The position numbers and the translations under genes were made by a program. DNA of 5,411 nucleotides from an uncultured Alistipes sp. (GTDB taxonomy: Bacteria > Bacteroidota > Bacteroidia > Bacteroidales > Rikenellaceae), in contig CAKVKI010000183.1 of assembly GCA_934754975.1 (NCBI GenBank), forward strand, positions 1 to 5,411, read 5' to 3'. Of this stretch, positions 5,041-5,411 are shown piece after piece (the stretch's first letter is position 1; each line of letters begins with the position of its first letter). The notes beneath the pieces are model-generated. The model was not told the origin of the DNA, searched no databases, and worked only from the letters and a program-made list of their open reading frames with translations.

Positions 5041-5411
5041 TTATTCCAGGCGTTTGTAGTAGTGGAGTTCTCCGCCCCCGGCCGCCTTGCCGCCGAGGAT
5101 CAGGCTCAGGTCGTGCAGCACCAGGTCGGGGCGTATGACGCCCGATTCCCAGAAGTCGGAACCGCCGGCCGGGGTCTGGCGGCGGTTGTTGTTGAAGACC
5201 ATGCGGCTGCGGACCGTCGGGATGCCGGCGAATTTCGGATTCTGGGCCGTCAGTTCCGCGAGGGTGTTGCACGGGCCCACGTTGAGCCAGACGTCGGCCG
5301 AGTTAGCCAGCAGGTAGGCCTCTTCGAGGTCTACGGCGACGGAGGTGTCGGAATCGTTCTCCGTGTAGACGTATTCACCCCCGGCGTCCTCGATCAGGCG
5401 GATCATAAAAC
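5041..5411 (-). CDS. periplasmic metal-chelate/cobalamin-binding protein, C-terminal part
   Basis: Substrate-binding protein of the same importer (Peripla_BP_2 / BtuF-FecB fold), cut by the right edge, so only about 123 C-terminal residues are visible. The frame stays open through 5411. The segment FMIRLIEDAGGEYVY is a typical internal helix of the family, so the methionine at 5404-5406 is not the real start. The second lobe carries DVWLNVG, then FNNNRR and GGSDFWESGVIRPDLVLHDL. To my knowledge the (N/D)-(Y/F)-W-E-S-G-V-x-x-P pattern is characteristic of Bacteroidota members of this family. A signal peptide would be expected beyond the window. The promoter, and any riboswitch or Fur-type control that would identify the substrate, also lie outside. 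Confidence 0.9.
   Translation of the reverse strand, partial: FMIRLIEDAGGEYVYTENDSDTSVAVDLEEAYLLANSADVWLNVGPCNTLAELTAQNPKFAGIPTVRSRMVFNNNRRQTPAGGSDFWESGVIRPDLVLHDLSLILGGKAAGGGELHYYKRLE

Noticed and set aside
3239..5138. Open frames on the plus strand (and an alternative minus frame) across the ABC transporter genes
   Set aside because: Arg/Gly/Asp- or Pro/His-rich shadow translations. The transporter genes carry Walker, FecCD and binding-protein motifs in tight operon spacing.

Overview
The window looks like an ordinary housekeeping stretch from a GC-rich member of the Bacteroidota, possibly Alistipes or a relative. Three things point there. Four of its transcription units start at the Bacteroidota-type -33/-7 promoter (TTG or TTTG, about 19-20 nt, then TAnnTTTG). 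Start codons lie behind A/T-rich leaders without Shine-Dalgarno sequences. The tRNA gene does not encode its CCA end. The genus is an inference from protein style and base composition, not a search result.

Layout from left to right. Positions 1-187 (minus) hold the N-terminal half of rpsF (ribosomal protein S6), with its promoter at 228-258 interlocked with an intrinsic terminator. Positions 188-529 are otherwise gene-free and carry the adk terminator. adk (530-1102, minus) and thiL (1197-2234, plus) are divergent and start from overlapping promoters in a 94-bp gap. thiL ends in a strong terminator. It is followed by about 270 bp of very G-rich DNA (about 73% GC, G far above C on the plus strand) with no supportable gene. 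A bidirectional terminator then closes rpsT (2623-2874, minus, ribosomal protein S20). rpsT has a structured leader of about 200 nt, preceded by tRNA-Glu(TTC) at 3079-3150 and one clear promoter at 3194-3224, so tRNA and rpsT are probably co-transcribed. From 3251 to the right edge is a minus-strand ABC importer operon in the order binding protein (partial), FecCD/BtuC-type permease, ATPase. This is the class that imports iron-siderophore, heme or cobalamin.

The genes serve general functions: ribosome assembly (S6, S20), nucleotide balance (Adk), the last step to thiamine diphosphate (ThiL), glutamate decoding, and metal-chelate or corrinoid uptake. No mobile element, CRISPR array, toxin-antitoxin pair or defence gene is visible, and I found no new multi-gene system. 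The points most worth a second look are regulatory: a promoter built around a terminator upstream of rpsF, an orphan intergenic segment between two same-direction terminators, the G-quadruplex-prone thiL-rpsT gap, the tRNA-Glu/rpsT unit with its structured leader, and a transporter ATPase without the usual Q-loop glutamine.
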